From positions 1-41,175 of IMG/VR virus record IMGVR_UViG_3300046536_000116: 41,175 bases of DNA; one strand, given 5' to 3'. The notes under the pieces were generated by a model. That model was not told the DNA's origin. It ran no database searches and saw only the letters and a program-made list of their open reading frames with translations. A program made the translations under genes and the position numbers. The stretch comes from a virus. Of this stretch, positions 27,069 to 36,852 are shown in pieces (positions within the stretch are counted from its first letter, which is position 1; each line of letters opens with the position of its first letter).

Positions 27069-27623
27069 ATGTCTAGCAGCGTGATTCCGATGCCCCAGCG
27101 CCCGGTGCACAACACCTATGGCGCTGGGCTGGAGTCAGACATCACTGCCTTTGAGGCGCTGTTGTCTGAGGTGCGTCGGTGTCACGCTGCTATTGTTTGG
27201 CTTGAGGGCTATGTGGCCAAATTGCCCGAGTGGGCCGTGTTTGAGGACACAGAAGTGACATGGGGCACAGAGGCTGAGGTCAGCCGCATGGGTCGCCCAC
27301 AAGCGCAGCCAGGCACGTTGAAGTACATGCTTCAAGTTGAGCGCCAGAAGCAACTCAACGGTGGCCGTCGCAAGGCTGGCGTCCACCCCGCAGTACAGCA
27401 ATTGCTCAAAGAGCGGCAGCAGTTGGTCAATGTTTGCACATCAGCATTGCGTGTCGGCGTGGCGCTTGATCAAATTGAGTTGGCTAAGCGCCAGGGTGCG
27501 ATGCTGTTCCAGGCAATGCGCAACTTTGCCCTTGCCACAGGCCAGGACATCGATGATCCTGGCCTGATTGACAAGATGACTGCCGCACTCGACCAAGCGA
27601 TGGTGATGGTCGATGGGCGTTGA
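27069..27623 (+). CDS. Candidate terminase small subunit
   Basis: A 184-residue protein from ATG 27069. It is largely helical, with a basic segment (VERQKQLNGGRRKAGVH) and a C-terminal coiled-coil-like helix. The position directly before, and overlapping by 11 nt, the large terminase is typical of the DNA-recognition small subunit. No sequence motif alone supports this, so the call rests on context. Confidence 0.6.
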   Translation: MSSSVIPMPQRPVHNTYGAGLESDITAFEALLSEVRRCHAAIVWLEGYVAKLPEWAVFEDTEVTWGTEAEVSRMGRPQAQPGTLKYMLQVERQKQLNGGRRKAGVHPAVQQLLKERQQLVNVCTSALRVGVALDQIELAKRQGAMLFQAMRNFALATGQDIDDPGLIDKMTAALDQAMVMVDGR

Positions 27624-29220
27624 GCCAGAAATGATGAATGCTCTCGCGGGCGCACGCGAGGAATCGGCCAAGCACGCACAAAGCCTGAGACTCGTTGGTG
27701 ACCCTGTTGGATGGGCACGCGACAAAGACATTCTGCTTTGGAGCAAGCAGCAAGAGATCATGCTAGCACTGGAGGATCACAACAGGGTGGCTGTGCGCTC
27801 GTGCCACGACAGCGGCAAGTCATTTGTCGCTGCGGTCATTAGCAGCCGCTGGCTTGACGGCCACCCGCAAGGGCAAGCAAGAATTGTGACCACCGCGCCA
27901 ACAATGACGCAGGTGCGTGGCATTTTGTGGGTTGAGATCAACCAATTGCATGAGCGTGCCAACCTGGCTGGCCGCGTGAACCAGACAGAGTGGTGGATCG
28001 GCAGTTACCTGGCGGGCATCGGGCGCAAGCCCAGTGACTACCGGCCTGAGGCGTTCCAAGGTCTGCACGCCAGATGGGTGCTCATTGTCATCGATGAGGC
28101 TAGTGGTGTGAGTGCTAGCCTCATCGATGCTGCCGAGACGTTGGCTACCAACGTGAACGCCAAGATCCTTATGATCGGTAACCCAGATGACCCACAGTCT
28201 GAGTTTGCCAAGATCCACGCTGAGCCCGTCAAATATGGGTACCACACGATCAAGATCAGCGCGTGGGACACACCCAATTTCACGGCTGAGAAGGATGTCT
28301 TGTTGGCCCATGGCGCGCAAGGTGAACTACTGTCTGAGGTCCTGCTCTCCCCGCAATGGGTTGAGAGCCGTCGTCGTGTGTGGGGCGTGGACCACCCATT
28401 CTGGGCGAGCAAGGTAGAGGCTGAATTCCCAAGTCAAGATGCCAATGCGATCGTGAGAATACATGACATCTTGGCGGCGCAGGTTCCGTTTGCTGATCGT
28501 GATAGCCCTAACGGCCATACCCTTGTGGCTCCAACAAGTTTGGGCGTTGATGTCGCAGGCAGCGAGACCGGTGACGAGACAGTCATCAGACTACTCATCG
28601 ATGGCTGCAGGGTTGCTTCAGAATGGCGTGTCAGAACAACCAACCCCAGCGAGATTGCTGACCTGGTTGACATGGCTCAAATGCAAAGTGGCGCTCACAT
28701 TGTCAACATTGACAGCATTGGTATTGGTTGGGGCGTTGTGGGCCTTGTTCGTGAGCGCTTTGCTGCTAGGTTCGTGGGCAATTCTTCGGCTGCTCCTGTG
28801 GTTGTGGCGTTGAACAGTGCGAGCAGCCCCACGACGGCACAGGCAAAGACCATGTACGGCAACCTGCGAGCGCAGTTGTGGTGGGAGTTTGGCCGCATGG
28901 CTTTTCAGAAGGGCCATGTTGACACCAGCGAGGCTGACAACAGGCTTGAACTTGAGGCCCAATTGCTCATGCCCAGGTACTTCATCAACAAAGGCAAGAT
29001 TTGGGTTGAGGCAAAGGATGAGATCCGCAAGCGTCTGGGGCGCTCACCAGACAATGCTGATGCGTTGATCTATTCCACGTACCAATCCAAATCAGCCGGC
29101 ATCGCCAGAATTGCTTCTGGCAGGAACGCCACCCTGCTTGGCGGCAAGCGGTCACCCTCCATGACCACTGGTGGTGCCGGTTCCCTCGTGCCCAGGCTCA
29201 TCAACACTGGGAGACGCTAG
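27613..29220 (+). CDS. terL: Terminase large subunit
   Basis: A 535-residue packaging motor. The Walker A-like CHDSGKS (64-70) lacks the first Gly, as in many terminases; the Walker B is VLIVIDEAS near 155-165. The C-terminal nuclease has LGVDVAGSETGDE and NADALIYST, giving acidic metal ligands. It cuts concatemeric DNA and drives it into the prohead with the small subunit and portal. ATG 27613 lies inside the preceding gene. Confidence 0.92.
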   Translation: MGVEPEMMNALAGAREESAKHAQSLRLVGDPVGWARDKDILLWSKQQEIMLALEDHNRVAVRSCHDSGKSFVAAVISSRWLDGHPQGQARIVTTAPTMTQVRGILWVEINQLHERANLAGRVNQTEWWIGSYLAGIGRKPSDYRPEAFQGLHARWVLIVIDEASGVSASLIDAAETLATNVNAKILMIGNPDDPQSEFAKIHAEPVKYGYHTIKISAWDTPNFTAEKDVLLAHGAQGELLSEVLLSPQWVESRRRVWGVDHPFWASKVEAEFPSQDANAIVRIHDILAAQVPFADRDSPNGHTLVAPTSLGVDVAGSETGDETVIRLLIDGCRVASEWRVRTTNPSEIADLVDMAQMQSGAHIVNIDSIGIGWGVVGLVRERFAARFVGNSSAAPVVVALNSASSPTTAQAKTMYGNLRAQLWWEFGRMAFQKGHVDTSEADNRLELEAQLLMPRYFINKGKIWVEAKDEIRKRLGRSPDNADALIYSTYQSKSAGIARIASGRNATLLGGKRSPSMTTGGAGSLVPRLINTGRR

Positions 29221-29223
29221 CCC

Positions 29224-29550
29224 ATGACCCTCAACGTGTTTCCAGCCACAGCGCGTGTCAACGGCGTGGAGTTCAAGAATTGTCGGGTGCGCACAAACAA
29301 CAGCGCTGATGAGCGGCTTCAGGTTTGGGTCAATTCAAATGGCCAGCCGATGCTTGTGCTTGATGACCTGGTGGTTGAGACACCTGCGCCCTACAACATG
29401 TGGGCGCCCATGCAGGAGCGCACAGGCGTGTACATCACGACAACGAGCAGGGTGGACGTTGCTCAGGCAATGGGGTGTGGTTGTGGATCCCCATTGCGTA
29501 ACATTCCCTCATGGCGAGCATTTGATGAACCTGTGATGGTGACCGCATGA
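29224..29550 (+). CDS. Phage protein of unknown function
   Basis: A 108-residue beta-rich protein from ATG 29224. It has CRVRTNNSADERLQVWVNSN and a CGCGSPLR stretch. Position between terminase and portal suggests a virion or accessory role. No family recognised. It overlaps the next gene by ATGA. Confidence 0.76.
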   Translation: MTLNVFPATARVNGVEFKNCRVRTNNSADERLQVWVNSNGQPMLVLDDLVVETPAPYNMWAPMQERTGVYITTTSRVDVAQAMGCGCGSPLRNIPSWRAFDEPVMVTA

Positions 29551-29852
29551 ACTGGGACATCTGGTACAACTTGCCGCTTTGGTTGATCTTTGTCGTCAAC
29601 ATCGGTGCCGTGCATCGCTTGAGCCGCATCATTGCTCGCGACACGATCACTGAACCCGTGCGCGCGAGGGTCACGGCCAAATGGCATGGGATGCTTGTGA
29701 ACCTCATGCTCTGCATGTGGTGTCTCACGTTCTGGTTTGCCATCATCGCGGTGGCCCTCACTGCCTGGCACACCACCCGCAATTGGTGGTTGGTCATTGC
29801 CTCAATTCTCACGGCTGCTGACATTGCCGGCTTCATGAGTGAGCGAGCGTGA
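29547..29852 (+). CDS. DUF1360-like small membrane protein
   Basis: A 101-residue protein from ATG 29547. It has one membrane segment near 8-25, then RLSRIIARDTITEPVRAR, then a second hydrophobic part with LCMWCLTFWFAIIAV and a third near the end. The RDTIT-PVR plus CxWC-xxFW pair is the DUF1360 pattern seen in actinophages and Gram-positive bacteria. Function unknown; it sits in the inner membrane by prediction. Confidence 0.78.
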   Translation: MNWDIWYNLPLWLIFVVNIGAVHRLSRIIARDTITEPVRARVTAKWHGMLVNLMLCMWCLTFWFAIIAVALTAWHTTRNWWLVIASILTAADIAGFMSERA

Positions 29853-29857
29853 TGTAA

Positions 29858-32467
29858 ATGCCCATCATTGCGCGACGCCCACCGGTCATCAGGCTGGCGA
29901 CACACAATGGCACGGCCACTGAGCCTGTTGTGCGCCATTTGCGACAGCAGCGATCTTGGGCCGCCAGTGCGCAGGTCATCAACCAGGGCAATCGCACTGA
30001 GGCGTCACGCATTCGCAAATTGAAGCAGGGCTGGCAAGAGGAAGCATGGGAGTACCGTGACGCCATTGGTGAGTTGCGTTACGCCACAACGTATCTCGGC
30101 AATGCTGCGCGGCGCATGGTGCTCGTGCCCAGTGCCTATGTCCCTGGCGAGATCAACCCCATTCCGTTGGACGAGATTGACGAATGCCCCAAGCAGGTTG
30201 TCATTGCAGCGCAAGATGCGTTGGACCGCTTGGCCGTTGGTGGGCAAATTGCCGTTGGTGGCATGCTGCGCGACATCACTGAGAACTTTGAGGTTGCGGG
30301 CGAATGCTATTTGATCGGCACCACCGACAAGGAGACCAAGACAGAGCAGTGGGACATCCGTTCAATCAGTGAGGTGTCAATTGACAATGAGGGCAACGTC
30401 ACCATCAAGGATGCGGGCGACACCCAGGGCGTGCCATTGCCCGCTGATGCCTTCATCTCACGACTGTGGTGGCCACACCCACGGCGAAAGGCATTGGCGG
30501 ACAGCCCGTTCAAGGCCATCCTTGACATCTGTGAGGAGTTGCTCATCCTCTCACGCGACATCAGAGCATCTGGCCGAAGCAGACTTGCCAACTCAGGTCT
30601 GCTATTGCTGCCGGACACCCTCACTGTCGTTCGTGCGAACACCGAGGATGATGCCAATGCCCAGGAATCTGGCGATGAATTCTTTGAGGAACTCATGGCC
30701 ACAGCCATGGCTGCAATTCAAGATGAAGGGTCGGCAAGTGCCATTCTGCCGATCGTTGTGCGTGGCCCGACAGATGCGCTAGCAGCGGTCAAGCAAATCA
30801 CGATCAGCCGCCCAGATGTCGTGAACGCAGGCAAGCGCGATGAACTGATCACGCGCATGGCCACGGGCCTGGACCTCCCCGCAGAAGTGTTGACGGGCAA
30901 GAGTGATCTCAACCACTGGACAGCATGGCAGATCAGTGATGACACATTCCGTCACCACATCGAGCCAATCATTCAGGTTGAGACCGATGCGCTGACACTT
31001 GGCTACTACAGGCCTGAACTCATTGCACGCCAGGTTGACCCTGAATGGATCAACCGCATCGTGCTGTGGTATGACCCCACAAACTTGGTCACGCACCCTG
31101 ACCGTGGCAAGGATGCGCTTGATGCCTGGGACCGCATGGCGATCAGTGATGAGAGCCTGCGTGGCTACATGGGCTTTGATGAAGGCGATGCGCCAGAGAC
31201 CATGGAGTTGTTGGAGCGCATGGTCCGGCACGCCAAGACCGTTGACCCAACAATTGCTGCACAAATTGTTGGCCGTTGGGACCCGAGCATCGACATCACA
31301 GAAGCCACCAAGAAGGCGGAGCCGCCGCAAATCAACCTCATGCGGCCTGCGCCTGGAGCCCCACCCGAGGGCAACCCAGAGAACCAGCCCGACGGTGGCG
31401 AGCAAAGCCCACAGGGTCCACCTGAAGCCGCTGGCCCGCAAGAACTTCCTGCGAGTGCCAGCATCATTCGGTGGCCGCAGCGGCAATTGAAGGCGCCAAG
31501 TTACTCGACAAATGGCCATCGTGCGACGATGTCGCAGACAGCCGTTGAGAAGGGCAGCAAGCGGCTCAACGAGATTGACCGTGACCTGCGCACGCGAGTT
31601 CACCAAGGCGTCAATGACCAAATGCGGCGAGCGTTGGAGCGCACAGGCGCAAAGATCAGGACCAAGTTGCAGGCCAACGCTGCCGGGCGTGCGTGGCTGC
31701 GTGACCACAACATGCCGCCCATCGAAATTGCCTTGGGCTTCAGCAAGATTCCCAAGAACATTGTCGCAGCGGCTGGCCTTGACGAGCAGCAACTCATCGA
31801 GCAGTCGTGGGATGAATTGTCCACCCTGTGGGATGAGTGGATGGACTGGGGCGATGACGCCATTCTTCGGCAAATTGCCAAGATGACGGGCATTGACGTC
31901 AACACCATGTTTGCCCACAAGGCTGAACTCAAGTCTGCTGGCGATGAGGGCTGGGGATTCATCAGGCAGCGCCTGACAAGTCTGGCCACAGGCTTCCTGA
32001 GCGACACTGGCGTGGGTGCTGTCGATGAGGCCATCACAACAAGCAGCCTTGTCGACATGGGTGTTGTTCGGCGCGCAATTGGCTACGCAAGTGGTGCGGG
32101 CCAGCAGGACCAGACAAGCGCTGGCCTGAACATTGGCAACGACATGAGTGTCGGGGTCATCCCGCAATTGAGCACAGGGCCCATCGCCCAGGATGCTCTT
32201 GCGAGTGGTGGTCTTGAGGTCGGTGGCTACACCTGGCAGCACGGCTTCACACCGAATCCCTTTGAGCCGCATGAAGAACTTGATGGCGTCGAGTTTGACT
32301 CGTGGACCGATGAGGCCTTGGTCAACAACGAGGCCTGGCCTGATGTGGACTACTTCATGCCTGGCGATCATGATGGTTGCTCGTGCGATTACTTTGTCAA
32401 TTGGCAAGCGCCTGAAGGTGCGTCTGTTGGCGCTGACGCTGGTGAAGGCGATGGTGGCCCAGAATGA
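29858..32467 (+). CDS. Portal protein fused to a MuF-like head morphogenesis domain
   Basis: An 869-residue protein. Residues 1-500 look like an HK97-type portal (EEAWEYRDAIGELRYATTYL, then GLDLPAEVLTGKSDLNHWTA). A Pro/Gln-rich linker follows at about 500-560, then a helical domain, and a C-terminal end with MPGDHDGCSCDYFVNW, like the His/Cys motif of MuF minor head proteins. The portal forms the dodecameric DNA gate; MuF-like domains are delivered inside the head in some phages. One gene does both here. ATG 29858 follows the previous stop by 5 nt. Confidence 0.88.
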   Translation: MPIIARRPPVIRLATHNGTATEPVVRHLRQQRSWAASAQVINQGNRTEASRIRKLKQGWQEEAWEYRDAIGELRYATTYLGNAARRMVLVPSAYVPGEINPIPLDEIDECPKQVVIAAQDALDRLAVGGQIAVGGMLRDITENFEVAGECYLIGTTDKETKTEQWDIRSISEVSIDNEGNVTIKDAGDTQGVPLPADAFISRLWWPHPRRKALADSPFKAILDICEELLILSRDIRASGRSRLANSGLLLLPDTLTVVRANTEDDANAQESGDEFFEELMATAMAAIQDEGSASAILPIVVRGPTDALAAVKQITISRPDVVNAGKRDELITRMATGLDLPAEVLTGKSDLNHWTAWQISDDTFRHHIEPIIQVETDALTLGYYRPELIARQVDPEWINRIVLWYDPTNLVTHPDRGKDALDAWDRMAISDESLRGYMGFDEGDAPETMELLERMVRHAKTVDPTIAAQIVGRWDPSIDITEATKKAEPPQINLMRPAPGAPPEGNPENQPDGGEQSPQGPPEAAGPQELPASASIIRWPQRQLKAPSYSTNGHRATMSQTAVEKGSKRLNEIDRDLRTRVHQGVNDQMRRALERTGAKIRTKLQANAAGRAWLRDHNMPPIEIALGFSKIPKNIVAAAGLDEQQLIEQSWDELSTLWDEWMDWGDDAILRQIAKMTGIDVNTMFAHKAELKSAGDEGWGFIRQRLTSLATGFLSDTGVGAVDEAITTSSLVDMGVVRRAIGYASGAGQQDQTSAGLNIGNDMSVGVIPQLSTGPIAQDALASGGLEVGGYTWQHGFTPNPFEPHEELDGVEFDSWTDEALVNNEAWPDVDYFMPGDHDGCSCDYFVNWQAPEGASVGADAGEGDGGPE

Positions 32468-32811
32468 GCCAAATGCCTGGCGTCTATGACATGACGCTGT
32501 ACCGTGGTGACTCGTACGCATGGCTGTTCGTGCTGTGGGAGAATGCGGCAAAGACGCAACCTGTTGACCTCAGTGATGCTGTTGCCAAAGCCGAGATCAG
32601 GGACAAGCCCGCAGGCACGAACATCACACCGCTGGATTGCACAATTGAAGCAGGCACAAACAAGATCGACGCACAATTGTCTGCCGCTGACTGCCATGGG
32701 CTTCCCAAGGCAGGCACTTGGGATCTTCAGATCACCTTTGGCACTGTTGGCGTTCGCACAGTGCTTGCTGGCAAGGTGACGATCATAAATGACGTGACGG
32801 ACTCTTCATGA
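32464..32811 (+). CDS. Virion-associated protein of unknown function
   Basis: A 115-residue beta-rich protein from ATG 32464, overlapping the portal stop (ATGA). Its [36 protein letters not shown] and GTWDLQITF parts are the pattern of small phage proteins with an Ig-like or BppU-like fold found near tail fibre or head genes. It overlaps the next gene by ATGA. It probably acts as a partner of the collagen-like protein. Confidence 0.65.
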   Translation: MSQMPGVYDMTLYRGDSYAWLFVLWENAAKTQPVDLSDAVAKAEIRDKPAGTNITPLDCTIEAGTNKIDAQLSAADCHGLPKAGTWDLQITFGTVGVRTVLAGKVTIINDVTDSS

Positions 32812-34346
32812 CTGAGCCGACACCGCCTGCCTTTGAGTCTCTCGACATTGTCGTGGGGCCAGGGATCAACGTTGTCGACGTCACGCAAACAGGTCAACCT
32901 GCTGTAGAAGTTGTTGAAGCGACAGGTGTTACGCCTGTTGACATCGAAGTTGTTGAGGTGCTCGCGGGTGTTGCTGGCCCACCAGGAATACAAGGACCAC
33001 CAGGGACAAATGGGACAAATGGGACCGATGGAGCGACAGGCCCGGCTGGTCCGCCAGGCCCGCAAGGTGCAAATTCAACTGTTCCTGGCCCACAAGGCCC
33101 ACAGGGTCCAGCCGGACCACAAGGAGCAACAGGTGCCACAGGAGCGCAAGGTGCAATTGGTCCAGCCGGACCCACTGGTAACACAGGCAATACTGGACCT
33201 CAGGGCGTTCAGGGCCCAATTGGCCCAACAGGCGCGACAGGGCCCACTGGTGCCAATTCGACTGTCCCTGGCCCAACAGGACCTCAAGGGGCAAAAGGTG
33301 ACAAAGGCGACACTGGCGCTACGGGTGCCACAGGTGCCGCGTCAACAGTCCCTGGCCCTCAAGGCATTCAGGGAATCACTGGAGACGTTGGCCCGCAAGG
33401 CCCGCAAGGCATTCAAGGCATTCAGGGACCGACTGGCGCAACTGGTGCGACAGGTCCGACAGGCCCTACAGGACCAGGCCCGGCAACGGCAGACATCCAA
33501 GTCTTTAACACGGCAGGCTCATTCACTTGGACAAAGCCTGCCGGCACGCCCCAATTCGTCAGGGTCATCACAATTGGCCCAGGTGGTGCGGGAGGGGCAG
33601 GCAGACGTGGAGCAACGGGCACCCTGAGATCAGGTGGCGGTGCTGGAGGCGCAGGCGGCTTCACTGATCGGACCATCCCCGCAAGCCTTTGCGGGCCAAC
33701 AGAAGCGGTGACAGTCGGGACTGGCGGCTCAGCAACGCCTGGGCAAACGGTAGACAGCAATAATGGTGGGAACGGTGCCAATGGTAGCGGTGCCTCATTC
33801 TTTGGTCTCGCGAGTGGCCAAAGATATGGCACGCGAGGCAGCGCAGGCTTTGGTGGTGGCGGTGGAAATGGTGGCGGATCAGGCTCTGGCGGTGGCTCCG
33901 GTCTAGGACAATTCAATGGTGGCCCTGGTGCAACATCAAGTGCGACAGGTGGCGCAGGACCCCAGCCGGGTAACGGGATTAGCGCACCCGCAGGCGGTGG
34001 AGCAGGCGGTGGCTTGGCCTCAGGCGGCGATGTGCCGACGAATGGTGGAGCAGGTGGAAACACAAACTGGCTCAATGGACTCGGGCAGGCAACGGGTGGC
34101 GTTGCGGGTGGTGCCCTACCGTCTGGTCCAGACTCGGCAACGCAAGGTTATTGCTTGGCGGCGTGGCAAGGTGGAACAGGCGGTGGAGGTGGAGCAAGCA
34201 GTGCGACAGCCGCAGGACAAACTGGCACAGCAGGGATGCAGCCCGGTGGTGGAGGTGGAGGCGGTGGAGCCAGCCTGAATGGCTTTGCCTCTGGTGGTGG
34301 CGGAGCAGGCGGCAATGGGCTCGTTGTCGTGATTACGACATACTGA
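32808..34346 (+). CDS. Collagen-like, glycine-rich fibre protein
   Basis: A 512-residue protein. The first 60 residues are a beta-rich head, then a long Gly-X-Y region (about 60-220) with many GPQ/GPT/GAT triplets, interrupted by three near-copies of GANSTVPGP or GAASTVPGP. Next comes a glycine-rich C-terminal domain ([20 protein letters not shown], then GGG-rich repeats) ending in VVVITTY. Such proteins form trimeric fibres for adsorption or head decoration. It lies between portal and endolysin genes, which is unusual for a tail fibre. Confidence 0.85.
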   Translation: MTEPTPPAFESLDIVVGPGINVVDVTQTGQPAVEVVEATGVTPVDIEVVEVLAGVAGPPGIQGPPGTNGTNGTDGATGPAGPPGPQGANSTVPGPQGPQGPAGPQGATGATGAQGAIGPAGPTGNTGNTGPQGVQGPIGPTGATGPTGANSTVPGPTGPQGAKGDKGDTGATGATGAASTVPGPQGIQGITGDVGPQGPQGIQGIQGPTGATGATGPTGPTGPGPATADIQVFNTAGSFTWTKPAGTPQFVRVITIGPGGAGGAGRRGATGTLRSGGGAGGAGGFTDRTIPASLCGPTEAVTVGTGGSATPGQTVDSNNGGNGANGSGASFFGLASGQRYGTRGSAGFGGGGGNGGGSGSGGGSGLGQFNGGPGATSSATGGAGPQPGNGISAPAGGGAGGGLASGGDVPTNGGAGGNTNWLNGLGQATGGVAGGALPSGPDSATQGYCLAAWQGGTGGGGGASSATAAGQTGTAGMQPGGGGGGGGASLNGFASGGGGAGGNGLVVVITTY

Positions 34347-34361
34347 AAGGTGTTGGCTAGC

Positions 34362-34475
34362 ATGAGCGAACAGCCTGAGCAGGACATGCTGGACTTCCCT
34401 GAGCACAGCGAGCCAGAGGACATGGAAAACAACGACGATCAGGCCAATGAGATAGAGGCTGAGCAAGATGGTTGA
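34362..34475 (+). CDS. Tiny acidic protein
   Basis: A 37-residue very acidic peptide from ATG 34362 (LDFPEHSEPEDMENNDDQA), with only a weak AAAGG site upstream. It overlaps the endolysin start by 8 nt. It may be a small gene or a translational-coupling leader for the lysin gene. Confidence 0.5.
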   Translation: MSEQPEQDMLDFPEHSEPEDMENNDDQANEIEAEQDG

Positions 34476-35154
34476 CACCAGTTACAACGGCTGGGTTGCG
34501 AGCCCCAACCCTGGCGTCATCGGCGTCCAGCCATTTGTCATCGCCGGTGCCTCATTCCCGCAGGGCATGAAGGGTGGCGATGTTGCCACCGTGCTTGGCT
34601 ATGTGTTCAACCAAATGCATTTGCGTGTTGAACCGATCCATCCTGGTTGGTGCTGGGGCTACTCGTACAGGCCAAACGTCAACAACCCCAGGGTGTTGTC
34701 GTGCCACGCAAGCGCAACGGCTGGCGACTGGAATGCGCCTGACCACCCCAATGGGGCGAGCGGCACATTCACGCCGAACCAGGTTGGGATCATTCGCAAC
34801 ATTCTCCGTGAGGTCAGTTATTCTGTGCGATGGGGTGGTGACTTCAGCGGCAAGAAGGATGAGATGCACTTTGAGATCTGTGTCTCTGCATCAACTCTCG
34901 CACCCATCGCTGCTCGCCTCAGTGGCACAACGCCCAGGCCACCAAGGCCATCAATTCTGGATGAGGAAGTGGAAGCAATGCTGCTTCAGCGACAGTCAGA
35001 CAAGAAAGGAATGCTCATCGTCGGTGGCAAGGCTGTTTGGGTCACCACCGGTGCCGACTATTCTGCCATGGATGCTGGTGGTCTGCCGGCAGCCGTCGTG
35101 AGTGATGCCTTGTTCGCCAGTGTGATCAAGGCTCTGGGTCAGCCCGTAGGATAG
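34468..35154 (+). CDS. Endolysin, M15-type peptidase
   Basis: A 228-residue cell-wall peptidase from ATG 34468. NPRVLSCHASATAGDWNAP (His80, Asp87) and DEMHFEI (His134) give the zinc ligands of the M15 D,D-/L-Ala-D-Glu peptidases. The C-terminal 60 residues (RQSDKKGMLIVGGKAVWVTT) are likely a wall-binding part. It should cut peptide cross-links to release phage, together with the next gene. Its place inside the head-gene cluster, next to a collagen-like gene, is uncommon. Confidence 0.86.
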   Translation: MVDTSYNGWVASPNPGVIGVQPFVIAGASFPQGMKGGDVATVLGYVFNQMHLRVEPIHPGWCWGYSYRPNVNNPRVLSCHASATAGDWNAPDHPNGASGTFTPNQVGIIRNILREVSYSVRWGGDFSGKKDEMHFEICVSASTLAPIAARLSGTTPRPPRPSILDEEVEAMLLQRQSDKKGMLIVGGKAVWVTTGADYSAMDAGGLPAAVVSDALFASVIKALGQPVG

Positions 35155-35363
35155 TGAATCTGGCCGCGTTCACTGCAACCAATGCGGGCTTCATTCTAGC
35201 CGCAATGGTTATCGCGCCGGCAGTGATTATCTTGGTGGTGCTCGCATTGCGTGGGTACAACATCAAGATCGACCTCACCAGAAGTAATGGTGGATGGTTC
35301 AGCCGCAAGCACAACCACAAAGATGACAATGGGAAGCATGAGGAGGGTGGCACCAATGGGTGA
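35154..35363 (+). CDS. Holin candidate, single membrane segment
   Basis: A 69-residue protein from GTG 35154, overlapping the endolysin stop (TAGTG). Residues 10-33 (GFILAAMVIAPAVIILVVLA) are one membrane segment; the C-terminal half is charged (RKHNHKDDNGKHEEGG). This shape and the position after an endolysin fit a holin, although a single segment is fewer than most. It overlaps the next gene by 8 nt. Confidence 0.62.
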   Translation: MNLAAFTATNAGFILAAMVIAPAVIILVVLALRGYNIKIDLTRSNGGWFSRKHNHKDDNGKHEEGGTNG

Positions 35364-36789
35364 GACCGATGTTGAGGACACAGAGGTGGCTGCCATCGTC
35401 GCAGACGCTGTCCCTGACCTAGTCATCGGTGAGATGCCGGTGGACACGACCAACAGTTTCACCATGCCCGTCATGGTGCTTGAGGGTGCTTGGACTGGGG
35501 ACAACCGCAAGATTGACCCTGGCGTCCTGACGTGGCGCGATCTGCCGCTGCCTGTCATGGCAATCACCAAGACCACCATGGGCCACGAGGATGCGGAATT
35601 GGTCGGCAAATTGACCAGCATCACTCGTGGCGACGCCAACGAGGCAAGCATGACAGACTCGCGCACTGGCGATGCCTACCCTGATGGCACCATGTACCTC
35701 AAGGCTGAAGGTGAGTTTGACTCAGCCGACTGGGCACAAGAGGTCAAGCGGCTTGTCAGCGATGGCTTCTTGCGCGGCGTCAGTGTCGATCTTGGCGATG
35801 TCACCAGTGAACTGGTCATCGTCGATGCTGATGGCAATGAGTCTGAAACAGACTTCTGGGATTGGCTGTTTGGGGATGGTGAGGATGAGGGCACTCTTGG
35901 TGAGAAGATCACAGCAGGTCGTGTCATGGGTGTCACAATTTGTCCCTTCCCTGCCTTTGAGGGTGCCTACATCGAGATCCCAGACGGAGACAGCACTCTC
36001 GTGTCTAGCGCTGCTCCAGCGAGTGACCCCAACGAGCAAGGACCATCGGTGATCAACATGGACAAGCCATTTGCTCGCACAGGCCCAATTGTTGCGGGCG
36101 CTGGTCCGCTTGCGCCGCCAGTCGAGTGGTTCGACAACCCTGGCCTTGATGGCCCAACGCCCATGATGATCGACAAGGCTGGGCGCGTGTTCGGGCATTT
36201 GGCCACATGGAATGAATGCCACACTGGCGTCACGGGTCAATGTGTCCGGGCACCCCGCAGTGCCGCGCAATATGCCTACTTCACGACAGGTGCTGTTCTC
36301 TGTGATGATGGAGAAAGCCTTGTCCCGACAGGTGTCCTCACAATGGGCACCGGTCACGCGGAGATTTGGCAGGATGCGACCGCTGCCAAGGCTCACTATG
36401 ACAACACAGGTACTGCTGTCGCGGATGTCGCTGTCGGCGAGGACAAGTACGGCATTTGGTTCGCTGGAGCATTGCGGCCAGATGTTGGTGACCTCACCAT
36501 TCGCGCATTCCGTGGATCGTCACTTTCTGGCGACTGGCGTCAACGTGGCGGTCGCCTTGAACTTGTTGCCGCGCTTGCGGTAAACGTGCCAGGCTTCCCC
36601 GTGGTGCGTCCGCGTGCTCGCGTGGCTTCTGGGCAGGAACAGGCGCTGGTTGCTGCCGGCATTGTCACAGCCAAGACAGCGCACAAGATGTCCACACAGG
36701 CCCCATCGGCACCTAGTGCTGCAATGCCTGAGAAGTATGAGAGGATGGTGAGGCAGTCACTGCGCGATCGTGTGCATCAGCACAGGTAA
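35356..36789 (+). CDS. Capsid maturation protease
   Basis: A 477-residue protein. ATG 35356 is chosen because GGAGG lies about 9 nt upstream; an upstream open frame overlaps the holin candidate. GHEDAELVGKLTSI, FDSADWAQEVKRLVSDGF, VDLGDVTSELV and VMGVTICPFPAFEGAYIEIP match actinophage capsid proteases, which cut the scaffold domain from the capsid protein. The C-terminal half is long and may act as scaffold or protease partner. It lies directly before the major capsid gene. Confidence 0.82.
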   Translation: MGETDVEDTEVAAIVADAVPDLVIGEMPVDTTNSFTMPVMVLEGAWTGDNRKIDPGVLTWRDLPLPVMAITKTTMGHEDAELVGKLTSITRGDANEASMTDSRTGDAYPDGTMYLKAEGEFDSADWAQEVKRLVSDGFLRGVSVDLGDVTSELVIVDADGNESETDFWDWLFGDGEDEGTLGEKITAGRVMGVTICPFPAFEGAYIEIPDGDSTLVSSAAPASDPNEQGPSVINMDKPFARTGPIVAGAGPLAPPVEWFDNPGLDGPTPMMIDKAGRVFGHLATWNECHTGVTGQCVRAPRSAAQYAYFTTGAVLCDDGESLVPTGVLTMGTGHAEIWQDATAAKAHYDNTGTAVADVAVGEDKYGIWFAGALRPDVGDLTIRAFRGSSLSGDWRQRGGRLELVAALAVNVPGFPVVRPRARVASGQEQALVAAGIVTAKTAHKMSTQAPSAPSAAMPEKYERMVRQSLRDRVHQHR

Positions 36790-36852
36790 GGCAAGTGCCA
36801 CATAGTGGTGCTGACGTCATCCACGATCAAACAAACATGAAAGGCAAGTCTG

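Noticed and set aside
30779-32551. 590-residue antisense open frame opposite the portal gene
   Set aside because: It is a shadow of codon bias in the portal gene, with no ribosome site and low-complexity, histidine/valine-rich translation.
32990-34340. Short tandem DNA repeats
   Set aside because: Explained by Gly-X-Y and Gly-rich coding in the fibre gene.
36795-36830. GTGGTGCTGACGTC similar to stem I plus core
   Set aside because: The core ends in T instead of A and no GAAA or GTC lies upstream.
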